From Salaquimonas pukyongi (GTDB lineage Bacteria > Pseudomonadota > Alphaproteobacteria > Rhizobiales > Rhizobiaceae): a stretch of DNA of 64,000 bases. Position numbers and translations under genes: made by a program. The notes under the pieces were generated by a model, which saw only the letters and a program-made list of their open reading frames with translations, was not told the DNA's origin and did not search any database. Every line of letters starts with the position of its first letter. Positions within the stretch are counted from its first letter, which is position 1. Positions 27,901 to 36,873 of the stretch are shown here, in pieces. The stretch is from contig NZ_CP019044.1 of assembly GCF_001953055.1 (NCBI RefSeq), forward strand, positions 2,542,001 to 2,606,000, given 5' to 3'.

Positions 27901-28633
27901 AAGCGGGCCGCTCCGGGATCATGCCACGACCGGTCTGCTCGCCACGCAGCATCATTCCGGGCAGGCGTAGCGGATCATCGCTGACAACAAGCGGCAGGGG
28001 CTCGGTTTCATCGAACCGGCCCTGAGCGTCATAGACTCGCAATACGTAGAAATGATCGCCCTTGGAACCAGGCCCGGGAAGCCAGGAGGCGTTACCCTCG
28101 CGATCCATCGGGACAACCGCCACCGGTTGCGCGTTTCCGCTGGTACGCCGCAACCCTGGCGCGGGATGAATGCGCACTTCCGCGCGCTCGATCCAGTCGG
28201 GGTAGTTCCAGTGGCCGGTGAATTCCACCAGCGCATCAGGTGTATGGATACGCGCATCCTCTGCTGTTGAGACCGAGAGGCTGCGTTCAACCCCAAGACC
28301 GTCGAATTTCACCTGGATGTCGACAGCCTCAAGATCGATGTCCGCCTGCCGGTTTGCGTCATCACGGCCGGGAGTACCGACGACCGTTTCACCATCGATG
28401 CTGATTGAAATCCCAGCTCCCAGCCCGGCGCCCTGACTTGCGGTTTCCTTGTGTTGTAAAACAGCTTCTTCCGCGGCGAGGACCGCCGAGAGATCGTCAT
28501 CGCACAAATTGTCCGGAGTGCAGGCAGCGTAGGCGGTACTTGTCAGAAGACAATATGAGAACAGGCCGGCAGCCACCCTTTTCAGGGCGGTTTTCGGCCA
28601 CTGAACCGTTTGCGATGCTTTTAATCTCGACAT
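24959..28633 (-). CDS. Large outer-membrane beta-barrel protein of the DUF11 locus
   Basis: About 1224 residues from the ATG at 28633 (an AAGGA lies upstream; ATGs at 28645 and 28672 are alternatives). A long signal peptide ends near STAYAACTPDN. The N-terminal third has Ig-like beta segments with polar loops (for example GMVTVYGKQVQQGLAV and GEHVVGVSVYEEKG). A conserved block with DPDDYYPVYGDDS and HVMWGNFKT follows. The C-terminal ~600 residues alternate hydrophobic and polar residues in barrel-like strands and end VNVVGKF with a terminal Phe, the outer-membrane insertion signal. There is no TonB box or plug domain. As the last gene of the DUF11 locus it probably anchors or exports the repeat proteins; this is inference. 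Confidence 0.75.
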   Translation of the reverse strand: MSRLKASQTVQWPKTALKRVAAGLFSYCLLTSTAYAACTPDNLCDDDLSAVLAAEEAVLQHKETASQGAGLGAGISISIDGETVVGTPGRDDANRQADIDLEAVDIQVKFDGLGVERSLSVSTAEDARIHTPDALVEFTGHWNYPDWIERAEVRIHPAPGLRRTSGNAQPVAVVPMDREGNASWLPGPGSKGDHFYVLRVYDAQGRFDETEPLPLVVSDDPLRLPGMMLRGEQTGRGMIPERPASPLPAHGTNQLARAGIPVHGGMVTVYGKQVQQGLAVRVMEREVPVTGDGDFVVQRILPAGEHVVGVSVYEEKGERSIEFERGINIPDSEWFYVGLADLTVGRRTGDDSALLAPAKPGEYDPVYRKGRLAFYLKGKVRGRYIITAALDTNEEDLDTLFSNMDRKDPRQLLRRLDPDDYYPVYGDDSLIKEDAPTSGKFYARVDRGRSHVMWGNFKTRIEGVELARYERGLYGAKANLETEAATVYGDPVARLQGFAAQPGTLPQRDQFKGTGGSVYFLKRSDINQGSEQITIEIRDASSGLVVDRKLLREGEGYTIDYVQGVLILAEPLSSTTIGASSVLPSSLASYEQFVVATYEYTPTFDEVDGYSYGGRAEAWLMDSWRFGVTGYQENTGPADQTLVAADATWRLSEKSYFQLEWAQSQGDTFAEVSSTDGGFIFNPVTGTGAGGTAEAWRAGVHLDLGELTLGGMEGSIGAVYEQRDKGFNAPGRYTVTDERILDAHLELRPSEALTLTGRFDQVERSDGVMRRDASAEAKVRLNEQVSVQGGILHSDSESGAELHDGVGERTDAGGRITWHGSGEDEIYVFGQGTVARDSTRERNDRIGAGFKADIAENLRAEAQLSYGTSGIGLLGALTWEPTSGDKYYVGYRLVPDSIGGNLVSYDPFGRDNGTLITGIRRQVSDSMTAWTEHNFDMMGTSQGLVQAYGVEFRPDSFWTVSSGVEIGTVEDEASGSFERIAPSIAATFKDQGKNFGARLEARFEDSNGEVRDRVTWLGQANMGLQYDDDWRFLAKIDAVISQSDQSATLDGDYIEASVGWAYRPVASDRFNALFKYTYLHDLPGAQQVNSDDVIAGPKQRSHVLSADFIYDLTERLSVGAKYGLRMGEISTSRDDDDFVPSTAHLGIVRADYHVVKNWDILLEARALWLEELEQVHYGVLAGIYRHIGNNLKVGVGYNFGRFSDDLTDLTLDDEGIFVNVVGKF

Positions 28634-28827
28634 GATTCGCCGCATCCTTAACCAAGGGTAAAGAAACGGCATTTATGGTTAACATCGGATTAATAAGCCC
28701 CTGATTTTTCGTGAATTTCTGCGGCTTCGAATACCTTCCGAAACAAGGTATTTCCTCGCGCAGCCCCGCACTGGTTTTGCATTACGCAAACCACTGTCAT
28801 CTGGCAGCAGTCCCACCGGACGCCACG

Positions 28828-31800
28828 CTAATTCACAATACGGGTTTCAACCGGAAGCGGACTGCTGCGCGGCTTCGCCGACCAGGCGCTGTCGATCAGG
28901 GTTTCAAGCCCTTCCAGCCTGCGGCGGGCAAGTGACGGATCGACATCAGGTGCGGCATAGACGATCCGCAACAGCGACGGCTCTTCTTCGGCAAGGGGCA
29001 GCAGGCCGCCAAGCGAACGCACGGTTTGTGCGGAAGGCCGCGCATCCCCTTCGGCAAAGGACGCATCGGTGACCTCAAGCCGGATAACCCTGAGATTGGC
29101 AGCGGCAAAATTCAGTTTTGCGAGCTTGCCCCGTGTCAGGCGAACAACCCGGGGATTTTCGCTGGTGACCCTGTAACCGGTTGGAAGCGTCGCAACATCG
29201 AGCTTGAGCAGAAAGTTTGATCCGATTTGACTGTCCGGTATCGCCCCGCAGGCAATCGAGTACCGGCCAAACTTGTCGGTAACAATCAGCAGGCCGCTGG
29301 GTGTTGCAAGCCGCACACCGGGCAAGCCCGGCTCTCCCTCGTCGTAATAACCGTCCTTGTCCTTGTCGTCGAATACCCGCCCGATGACATCGGAACACTG
29401 GAAGACCGGTTCGATTTCAAGCAGAACCTTTGCCCGGGCAATGTTGGTAACAATACTGCCTGCAGCCTGCGAATAACCGTAAGCAAGGTTTTCAAACTCC
29501 TCGGCCGAAGCCGACGCATTGATCGCCATGGCCAGCGTCACCGTTACCGACGTGCCCGCCGGAACATCGATGTTTGCCCATACAAGCGCCCTGCCTGAGC
29601 GGCTGCTGTATCCTGGTGCTTCTCCCGGTTCAGGCTCTCTTGCCACACCGGCAACCCGTGCACTGTCCGGCACATAGCTCATTCCGTTTGGCATGACGTC
29701 GACAATGTCGATGCCGGTTACCGGTGTCGTGCCGCCATTGCGAATGGTGATGGTATAGGACACCGGAGCCCCAATCGGCGCACGCCCCGGCACAGCACTC
29801 TTTTCCACCGTCAACTGGCCGGAAGCCGAGTTGATGGTAACCTGGGCGTTGTCGCTGCTGGAGGGTATTGCACCGCCGTCGAGGGGTGTCGTCCCTGCTG
29901 AAACCAGCGTGTTGTTGTAGACGCCGCTTGCTGCCGTAACGTTGACATCAAGCAGCACGGCGATGCTTTCACCGGGTTGCAGCGATCCGCCTGCGGTCAG
30001 CAGCGCCGTATTGGCCGATCCGTCATAGAAGGGGTCGATGGATTGGGTAAATCCTGCCGGCGCACTGTCGATCGCCTTGTTGGTGACGGTGAAGTTGCCC
30101 GCACCGAAAACAGCAGCCAGATCGTCCACCATCTGCACATCGTTGACCGGTTCATCCCCGTCGGCGGTAAGCGTCAGGCGGTATTGGACGTTGGAAGAAA
30201 AGTCCGGCTGGATATCAGGCCCCGCCACAACCTGTTTGTCGGCACTCAGGCTTGGTGACCCGCAATACTGCAGCGGTATGTTGTTGTTGAACAGGGCAGG
30301 ATCACCCGCCTCGATTTCAAACCGGGTATAGAAAGGATTTGCCGCTGCCGTGTAATCGGCAAGATAGCCGCTTGAACCGAATTCGCCCGAGCCAAGCACA
30401 GCAGGATTGTCCGGCAGGTAGCTGGTCAGATCGGTCGTCCCGGAAGAAAGCCGGTCGGTGCTGGCGACCCCGCCTGCCGGCAAGGAATAGCTGAGCTCAT
30501 AGGTTCCCGGCTGCGTTGCGTGGAACTGGTAATGCCCATCGCTGCCATCACGGACAATAACGATGCCATTGCTGGTACCAACCCCCGTCTGGCTGCCACC
30601 GGAAGTAAGATTTTCCACCGTGATGAGACCGCCGGAGAGTATGCGCCCGTCGGACTGGCAGTAAAAATAGCCGGTCGGATCGTAGTCCGTCTCGTTCGCT
30701 TCGCCATCTCCGTCACGGTCTGCCGTATCGTCTTCATCGCCATCGACAGCGCCGTCGCCATCGCTGTCGGGAATGCTCTTGGGCGTCGGGTTGGTATCAG
30801 AAGAATCGCCCGGTGTTTGGGTCGGGTCATCAGAAGTAACGGGCGTGGTTATCTGGTCGGAAGTGGCAAAGGCGGTATTGATCCCCGAAATCGACTGTCC
30901 GCCGGTGTTTACCGTTACCGGGATGGTGACAAGGGCGATATCGCCCGGTGCAAGCTGAACGTCTCCGGTCAGCAGCTCGATGTCCGTGTCACCGTCATAT
31001 CCGCCATTGACCCCGCCACTACCGGAAAACCCGCTGGCAGCGACTGCCGGGCTGTTCATCAGGACGCCCGGAGCAATGGCGGCGGCGATATCGTCGGAAA
31101 GGCGGATTCCGGTTTGCGTCACCGCCCCGGTATTGCGCACCGTCAACTGATAATCGAAGGTAAAGACCGTTGGAAACTGTTGAACCGGTACCGTCGCTGT
31201 TTTCTTGAGTTCAAGCGAAGCAACCGGTGCAATCGGCAGTTCGTGATCTGCTGTTTGCGGCGGCAACTGATCGGAAGTGACCGTTACCGTATTGTCGATA
31301 TCGCCATCGCCGCCGCCCAGTGTGTCAAGATCGCTCTGGGTGACGATGGTAGTACCGCCATAGGCCCACACCTCGCCCACATCCAGCCGGTTGTCGCTGT
31401 TGGTGTCGCCTGATTGGAGCGTCAGCGTCACATAGGGATCATCGACGACAATGCCTGTCAGCCGGATGTTGCCGGTATTGGTCAGGGTAACCTGATAGTC
31501 GATGGTGTCACCTGCGGTCAGACCGGGATTGCCATCGTCATCATTGAGGGTCCCGGTCTTGGCAACTTCCATCGCCGGATTGATGTTGAGCGGCACAGCC
31601 GTGTTTGCCGTGGCGTCGGGCAGCTGATCGGTTGAAATCGTTACCGTATTCTCGATGTTGCCGTCGCCGCCGCCGTTGCTGTCCACATCAGCCTGCGTAA
31701 GCGGATAAGCACCTGCAAAAACCCATATCTCGCCAGGGTCAAGTTCGTTGTCGCTGTCGCTGTCGCCACTGTCGAGCGCCAGGGTGACCAGCGGATCGCT

Positions 31801-33474
31801 GGTTGTAACCCCTGTGAGGGAAACATTCCCGGTGTTTTCAACACTCACGCCGTAGGCGATGGTATCGCCGGCGCTGACACCCGCTATGCCATCATCATCA
31901 TTCAGGACACCGGACTTGCTTGCCACCATGCCCGGCGCCTGCACTACCGCCACATTGGCCGAGGCGGTTTCGCTGACCGAGTAAGTGCCGTCATCGCTAA
32001 CGGTCACTGTATTGCTGAGCGTGCTCGACGCATCCATGTCGGCCTGACTTACGGTGTAACTGGCGCTGCAGGTTTCGGTGGCACCAACCGCCAGCGTGGC
32101 GATGATGGAACTTCCGTCCCCGCAATCGAGCGAAACCATCGGATCAGATACGCTGACACCGCTCAGCGGCACATTGCCGGTGTTTTCCACCATCACCGTA
32201 TACGTCAGCGCGCTACCGGCTGAAGACACGCTGGCCGGAGACGCCGTCTTGGTGACCGCCATAGAAGGCGATGCCGTCAGCGGCGTCGTAACCGTCGTGC
32301 TGTCGGTTTCTCCCTCATCAGTGGCAACACTGGCCGTGTTGGTGACACCACCGCTCACATAATCGGCCGCCGTCACCGTGTAGTTCCCCGTAAGCACGCA
32401 ATCGGTCTGTGGTGCAAGCGTGGCGCAGGTCGCTGTATTAGGCGTGGTGACCGTATCGGTGACCACCACATTGGTAAGTGTCACATTGCCGGTATTGGTC
32501 GCGGTAATTGTATAAACAGCATCGTCGCCCGGTCCGGAAACGCCGGACATATCCGCGCTTTTGGCAATCGAAATGCCGCCGGCCGGCGCAAGCGGGATGC
32601 TGTGGCCTGCCGTCTCATCGGTCAGCTGGTCACTGGAAACGGTAACGGTGTTGTCCAGGCTGCCATCGCCGCCGCCATTTCCATCGAAATCACCCTGGGT
32701 CAGCACATAGCTGCCGGCATAGGTCCAGGTTTCCCCAGGCGTGATCACCCCGTCACTGCCCCCGTCATTACCATCGAAAACGAGCGTCACCAGCGGATCG
32801 GAAACCGTCACACCGCTGACGGTCACGTTACCGGTGTTCTGCACCGTCACGGTGTAATCGACCGTATCGCCCGCCGACTGGCCCGGCGTGCCGTCATCAT
32901 CGTTGAGCGTGCCGGACTTGACGATGGTCAGCTCCGCCGCCGTTACAATCGGCACTTCCTCGCTCACGGTCGCATCCGGCAACTGGTCACTGGAGACGGT
33001 CGCCGTATTGTCCAAATCGTCGTCGCCGCCACCGCCGGTATCAAGATCGCTTTGCTGCAGCGTATAGCTTCCCGTCCAGCGCCAGGTTTCGCCAACATCA
33101 AGCGCTCCATCGGAATCGGTGTCGCTGGCCGCATCAAATGTCAGGGTGACAAACGGATCGCTGGCCGACACACCGGTCAGCGTCACATTGCCGGTGTTCT
33201 CGGCGGTGATCTCATAGTCGACTGTATCACCGGCGGAAATGCCCGGTGTTCCGTCGTCATCGTTGAGAATGCCGGTTTTGGTGACGGTCCAGCCAGGGGC
33301 TGCATCCTCCACATCCACGCTTTGTGAATCCGTTGCGGTAACGGGACCGTCGCCAAATTGTCCCGTTACCGTGATCGTGTTTACAATCGCAGCGAGGGCG
33401 AACTGCACCTGTGCCAGCGTCAGAAAAAGTGCAAGCAGCAGCGTCGCCGGAGACTTTCGTCTCCAGCGGGCCAT
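28828..33474 (-). CDS. Giant surface protein with DUF11 repeats and calcium-binding segments
   Basis: About 1548 residues from the ATG at 33474 (AGGGGG upstream; GTG at 33510 is an alternative). A signal peptide ends near QVQFALAA. At least eight DUF11 (TIGR01451-like) repeats of about 110-120 residues follow, marked by GDTVDYTVTVQNTGNV and LTQxDxD...NTVTVSSDQ; most carry an acidic NDDDGTPG loop. A thrombospondin-3-like Asp-rich stretch (DSDGDGAVDGDEDD) lies near the middle. After that come further Ig-like repeats, an SdrD-B-like FDDKDKDGYYDEGEPGLPG segment and a C-terminal alpha/beta domain. It is a secreted, probably calcium-stiffened adhesin or scaffold. The gene is followed by the barrel gene and preceded 33 bp away by another DUF11 gene. 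Confidence 0.8.
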   Translation of the reverse strand: MARWRRKSPATLLLALFLTLAQVQFALAAIVNTITVTGQFGDGPVTATDSQSVDVEDAAPGWTVTKTGILNDDDGTPGISAGDTVDYEITAENTGNVTLTGVSASDPFVTLTFDAASDTDSDGALDVGETWRWTGSYTLQQSDLDTGGGGDDDLDNTATVSSDQLPDATVSEEVPIVTAAELTIVKSGTLNDDDGTPGQSAGDTVDYTVTVQNTGNVTVSGVTVSDPLVTLVFDGNDGGSDGVITPGETWTYAGSYVLTQGDFDGNGGGDGSLDNTVTVSSDQLTDETAGHSIPLAPAGGISIAKSADMSGVSGPGDDAVYTITATNTGNVTLTNVVVTDTVTTPNTATCATLAPQTDCVLTGNYTVTAADYVSGGVTNTASVATDEGETDSTTVTTPLTASPSMAVTKTASPASVSSAGSALTYTVMVENTGNVPLSGVSVSDPMVSLDCGDGSSIIATLAVGATETCSASYTVSQADMDASSTLSNTVTVSDDGTYSVSETASANVAVVQAPGMVASKSGVLNDDDGIAGVSAGDTIAYGVSVENTGNVSLTGVTTSDPLVTLALDSGDSDSDNELDPGEIWVFAGAYPLTQADVDSNGGGDGNIENTVTISTDQLPDATANTAVPLNINPAMEVAKTGTLNDDDGNPGLTAGDTIDYQVTLTNTGNIRLTGIVVDDPYVTLTLQSGDTNSDNRLDVGEVWAYGGTTIVTQSDLDTLGGGDGDIDNTVTVTSDQLPPQTADHELPIAPVASLELKKTATVPVQQFPTVFTFDYQLTVRNTGAVTQTGIRLSDDIAAAIAPGVLMNSPAVAASGFSGSGGVNGGYDGDTDIELLTGDVQLAPGDIALVTIPVTVNTGGQSISGINTAFATSDQITTPVTSDDPTQTPGDSSDTNPTPKSIPDSDGDGAVDGDEDDTADRDGDGEANETDYDPTGYFYCQSDGRILSGGLITVENLTSGGSQTGVGTSNGIVIVRDGSDGHYQFHATQPGTYELSYSLPAGGVASTDRLSSGTTDLTSYLPDNPAVLGSGEFGSSGYLADYTAAANPFYTRFEIEAGDPALFNNNIPLQYCGSPSLSADKQVVAGPDIQPDFSSNVQYRLTLTADGDEPVNDVQMVDDLAAVFGAGNFTVTNKAIDSAPAGFTQSIDPFYDGSANTALLTAGGSLQPGESIAVLLDVNVTAASGVYNNTLVSAGTTPLDGGAIPSSSDNAQVTINSASGQLTVEKSAVPGRAPIGAPVSYTITIRNGGTTPVTGIDIVDVMPNGMSYVPDSARVAGVAREPEPGEAPGYSSRSGRALVWANIDVPAGTSVTVTLAMAINASASAEEFENLAYGYSQAAGSIVTNIARAKVLLEIEPVFQCSDVIGRVFDDKDKDGYYDEGEPGLPGVRLATPSGLLIVTDKFGRYSIACGAIPDSQIGSNFLLKLDVATLPTGYRVTSENPRVVRLTRGKLAKLNFAAANLRVIRLEVTDASFAEGDARPSAQTVRSLGGLLPLAEEEPSLLRIVYAAPDVDPSLARRRLEGLETLIDSAWSAKPRSSPLPVETRIVN

Positions 33475-33542
33475 GCCTGCCCCCTTGCCTTGCTGCCAGC
33501 GATGCATCACGCCGCCCTCACCTTCTTCAGTTCAGGCTGCGC

Positions 33543-34562
33543 CTATTGCAGATTGTCGACGTCCGACTGGGTCACCACATAGGTCGTGGTAATGGTCAGG
33601 ACATCGGTTGGCGCCAGCAGGTCATAGGTGCTGTCGCCGGAAACATCCGAAGAACCGCCGCCCGAATTGTTGGTGAGCGTCGCCACCCCTGAATCCGGGT
33701 TGGGCTGGGTGAAGGTTCCCGAACCGTTGAACACGTCGTTGAGCGTGATGTCGGCAATCGGGACGTTACCGTTGTTGGTGATGGTGTAGGTGTAGGTAAT
33801 GGTAGTACCCACCGCCACATTGTCACCCGACCCGTCAACCGGCGAGCCGCCAACCGTCGCAACCTTCGCCATCAGCAGGGAAGCATTGGCATCTTCAAGG
33901 TCAACCGCTTCGGAAGCTGTTCCCGTTGCGGTATCGGGGTTGCCCGAAGAGTTCTCGAACCCGGCTGATGCCGTCACCGTGTTGTTGAGCGCGCCATTGC
34001 CATCAGCACTCTGCGTATTGATGTCGGCCTGGGTAACGGTATAGCTCGCCGTCCAGGAAACCTGATCGCCCGGCGCCAGATAGTCCCAGTCGTTGTCCGA
34101 ACTGTCATCGGTGGAAGGTGCCCCTGAGCCATCCGGCGTCAGCGATCCAAGCGTAATCGTGGTAAGCGCCCCATCTGCATCGGTGCCGTGATCATCACTC
34201 AACGAAACATTGGTCACCCCGACATTACCGTCATTGGTAACCGTGTAGGTGTAGGTGATAACGGTGCCGACCCCCACATTGTCAGTGGTTCCGTCGGCTG
34301 TCGTCGGTCCCGCACCATAGGTGGCCGTCTTGGTCACCGTCAGTACGGGAGCTGCATCTTCCACATCAACCGTTTCCGTCGCCGGCTCGGTGATGTCGTC
34401 AGTATTTCCCGGCGAGGAGCCGGTCACCGTGACGGTGTTGGAGATGACGGCATAGGCCGGTTTCACCGCCGCCGGTAACACCATCGCAGAGATGGCAAGA
34501 CATGCTGCCAGTTGCCGGATGGCTGGTGGCTTGGAGAGGTTGGTTTCTGATTGCTTTGACAT
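33543..34562 (-). CDS. DUF11-repeat secreted protein, short
   Basis: A 339-residue protein with a signal peptide (LAISAMVLPAAVKPAYA) and three DUF11-type units, each with GTxITYTYTxTNxGNV. It ends abruptly with VTQSDVDNLQ, the point where complete repeats go on to NTATV. The ATG at 34562 was chosen because it opens the signal peptide; the frame is open upstream to an ATG at 34835 that overlaps the previous stop, so a translationally coupled product with a 91-residue N-terminal extension is possible. The mature protein opens ISNTVTVTGSS, as does the giant protein (IVNTITVTGQF). It probably forms part of the same surface structure. Confidence 0.7.
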   Translation of the reverse strand: MSKQSETNLSKPPAIRQLAACLAISAMVLPAAVKPAYAVISNTVTVTGSSPGNTDDITEPATETVDVEDAAPVLTVTKTATYGAGPTTADGTTDNVGVGTVITYTYTVTNDGNVGVTNVSLSDDHGTDADGALTTITLGSLTPDGSGAPSTDDSSDNDWDYLAPGDQVSWTASYTVTQADINTQSADGNGALNNTVTASAGFENSSGNPDTATGTASEAVDLEDANASLLMAKVATVGGSPVDGSGDNVAVGTTITYTYTITNNGNVPIADITLNDVFNGSGTFTQPNPDSGVATLTNNSGGGSSDVSGDSTYDLLAPTDVLTITTTYVVTQSDVDNLQ

Positions 34563-34831
34563 CGTTTTGTTTCCCGGATTGAATTCCTTGGTTGTGCGTG
34601 GTCCCACCCAAAGTGCTCCCCCAAGCACGGAGTGCGGCCTTCGTCGCCGGACCGCAGCCAGGAACTCGAATGGCGGTGAAACCACCCGCATGCAGTAACT
34701 TCGGATCGTCCTGGAAAAATCTTCCGATAGTGCTTTGACATCTCCCTCGCCGGAAGTGGTACTCAGCGCTTCGGTTTGCACTGCAAGGCAGGTGTCCATT
34801 TGCAAGGTCGTGTAGTGCTGATCTGATTGGG

Positions 34832-35149
34832 TCATTGCAGGGTATCCACGTCTGTTTGGGTTACGGTGTAAGGTGCGGTGACGGTCAAAACGTCACCAGG
34901 TGCAAGGCTGTCCCACGCACCGTCGCCGGTGGCTGAGTTGGCCGAATTTCCGGTAGGAGCATTGTCGGTGAGGGTTGCGCTGTCGGCATCCGGCGCCGGT
35001 GGCGTGCCGCTGCCGCCATGGGCATCGGAAAGCTGGATCGCCGAGATCGTCTGATTGCCGGTATTGGTGATCGTGTAGGTATAGGTAACCGTGTGGCCGA
35101 CCGTGACATCGGTTTTGTCGCTGGCAGACTTTGTGATGGAGAGGGCCGG
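34832..35149 (-). repeat. 318-bp direct repeat, copy A (terminal DUF11 unit)
   Basis: This segment, which encodes the last ~105 residues of the 34832-36559 gene and its stop, aligns without gaps to 36556-36873. By eye the two copies are around 85 percent identical. Each ends at the same CTGCAATGA, where the stop and the next ATG overlap. The pair marks a recent tandem duplication or gene conversion within the locus. Confidence 0.8.
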
Positions 35150-36559
35150 GTTGGCGGTAACCGCGGTTGTGGCAGCGTCATTCGCCGGAGCCATCTCCGC
35201 AGAAGTGAAAACAGCCGTATTCACCAGGTCATTGGCATCATCGATTTGGCTCTGGGTTACCGTATGGCTTGCTGTGTAGACCCACACCTCAGAAGGTTCC
35301 ATCACACCGGAAACCCCACCATCACCAGCAGGTCCGGAAAGGGTAAGGGTGGTAGCTGTTCCGTTCTGCTCCAGTGTGTCGGAGACCGAAATGCCGGTCA
35401 GCGCTGTATCGCCAGTGTTGGTGGCCGTAACCGTGTAGCCAATCACCGAACCGGCCGATGATACAATGGCGGTATCGGCGCTTTTCGAAAGCTTCACGCC
35501 GTAATCAGGCACGGCATTAACGGTGAGTGCGACGCTATCAGTGTCTGAAAGGCCACCGCCGCTGACGCTGAAGGTCAGTGTGTCGGCTCCGTTGTAGTCG
35601 GCCAAGGGGGTATAGCTGAGCCCGTCGAGTGCAGTATTGATGGCGGCCGGCGTTCCGCTGAACGTCATGTTTGCCGAGCCATTGGCACCTGAAGTCACCG
35701 TGACGCCGGTGGTGGTGGCTAAAGTCAGCACACCATTGGCTGCCGACAGGGTGACACTCATGCTGGCAGCGCCGGAATTACCGGCTACCTGCAACGCACT
35801 GGCGCCGGAAAAAACCAGCGTGTTGTCTTCATCCACCGTCTGCGCGCCGGGAGATTGCGTCAGTTCCTGGAACTCGACGTCATCCCAGATGGCTGTGCCG
35901 CGCCCACAGCAACTGTCGGTGGCTGTAACGCCAAAACCGATTAGCTGCGACCCGGCGGCAAAAGTGGTGCGAACCGTCAGATTGGCAACCGGCGCATCAC
36001 CATTGTCGATGCCGCTGGCTGCGGTGGTGGTCAACCCGCCAGCAGCGGTAATCCAATGATAGGTGCCGCCAAGGCGCACCATTGGGTAGTCATAGTGAGC
36101 GATGTCGGCTGTGGTCCAATTGACCAGCAGCGCCGAGAGGAAACCGGGATCGGAAACCGTCAGTGTCTGACTGGCAAATGTGCGGGAATTCGTGCCGCCA
36201 TTGTCGTCTGATACGGCGGTGAGTTGCCCTCCCGCGTAGGAAAGCGAACTGTTGGAAGGCGCAGTGGTTGTCCATCCGGTTGCACCGGAAGCAAAGTCAC
36301 CATTGACAACCTGCGCAACGGCGCGGCTCGCGCCGGGCCAGGCAAACAGAAACAGAAATGCAACAAGGAAGACGGATAGCTCGGCTATCCCTCCACGCCC
36401 GCCTGCCAGCCAATAGACATTTGGCCCTGAGTGCTCTTTCACCAAAACGAGAGCCCATGCTCCTTTGTGTGAAAGTGCCCCCCACACGCACAGTTCTCGC
36501 CCTTTGATTCGGAACGTGCATACTACAATTTTCACGTGCTGTCTCTTACCTTGCGTCAT
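34832..36559 (-). CDS. DUF11/Ig-like secreted protein
   Basis: About 575 residues from the ATG at 36559, which overlaps the stop of the upstream gene (ATGA). A membrane/signal segment (LSVFLVAFLFLFAWPGASRA) lies about 60-80 residues in, later than usual, so the true start may be an internal GTG or TTG. Then come an N-terminal carbohydrate-binding-like beta domain (VVNGDFASGATGW ... IWDDVEFQEL), a cadherin/Ig-like repeat (QTVDEDNTLVFSG ... LTVNAV) and two DUF11 repeats. The protein ends VTQTDVDTLQ within a repeat. Its last 105 residues are nearly identical to the end of the upstream protein, from a 318-bp direct duplication. Confidence 0.7.
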   Translation of the reverse strand: MTQGKRQHVKIVVCTFRIKGRELCVWGALSHKGAWALVLVKEHSGPNVYWLAGGRGGIAELSVFLVAFLFLFAWPGASRAVAQVVNGDFASGATGWTTTAPSNSSLSYAGGQLTAVSDDNGGTNSRTFASQTLTVSDPGFLSALLVNWTTADIAHYDYPMVRLGGTYHWITAAGGLTTTAASGIDNGDAPVANLTVRTTFAAGSQLIGFGVTATDSCCGRGTAIWDDVEFQELTQSPGAQTVDEDNTLVFSGASALQVAGNSGAASMSVTLSAANGVLTLATTTGVTVTSGANGSANMTFSGTPAAINTALDGLSYTPLADYNGADTLTFSVSGGGLSDTDSVALTVNAVPDYGVKLSKSADTAIVSSAGSVIGYTVTATNTGDTALTGISVSDTLEQNGTATTLTLSGPAGDGGVSGVMEPSEVWVYTASHTVTQSQIDDANDLVNTAVFTSAEMAPANDAATTAVTANPALSITKSASDKTDVTVGHTVTYTYTITNTGNQTISAIQLSDAHGGSGTPPAPDADSATLTDNAPTGNSANSATGDGAWDSLAPGDVLTVTAPYTVTQTDVDTLQ

Positions 36560-36873
36560 TGCAGCGTATCCACGTCGTTCTGGGTTACGGTGTAGGGCGC
36601 GGTAACGGTCAGCACGTCGCCGGGGGCAAGCGCATCCCACTCCCCGTCGCCGGTGGTTGCATTTGCCGAATCTCCTGCTGGTGCATTGTCGGTAAGGGTT
36701 GCGCTGTCTGCATCGGGCGCCGGTGCCGTTCCGCTGCCGCCATGGGCATCGGAAAGCCTGATCGCCGATATCGTCTGGTTGCCGGTATTGGTGATCGTGT
36801 AGGTGTAAGTGATCGTCTGGCCGGCAGTGACATCGGTCGTGTCGCTGGCTGTTTTGGTGATGGAGAGGGCCGG
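36556..36873 (-). repeat. 318-bp direct repeat, copy B (terminal DUF11 unit)
   Basis: Partner of 34832-35149, same length and orientation, encoding the C-terminal DUF11 unit of the 36556-38931 reading frame. Most differences are synonymous or conservative, which suggests both copies are under selection. Confidence 0.8.

Noticed and set aside
30520-31413. 297-codon open frame on the plus strand within the giant DUF11 gene
   Set aside because: Caused by repeated codons of the DUF11 units read in reverse; no independent gene features.
28900-33400. Periodic repeats that could be taken for a CRISPR or satellite array
   Set aside because: The period is about 330-360 bp, diverged and in frame with the DUF11 protein repeats, so it is coding repetition.
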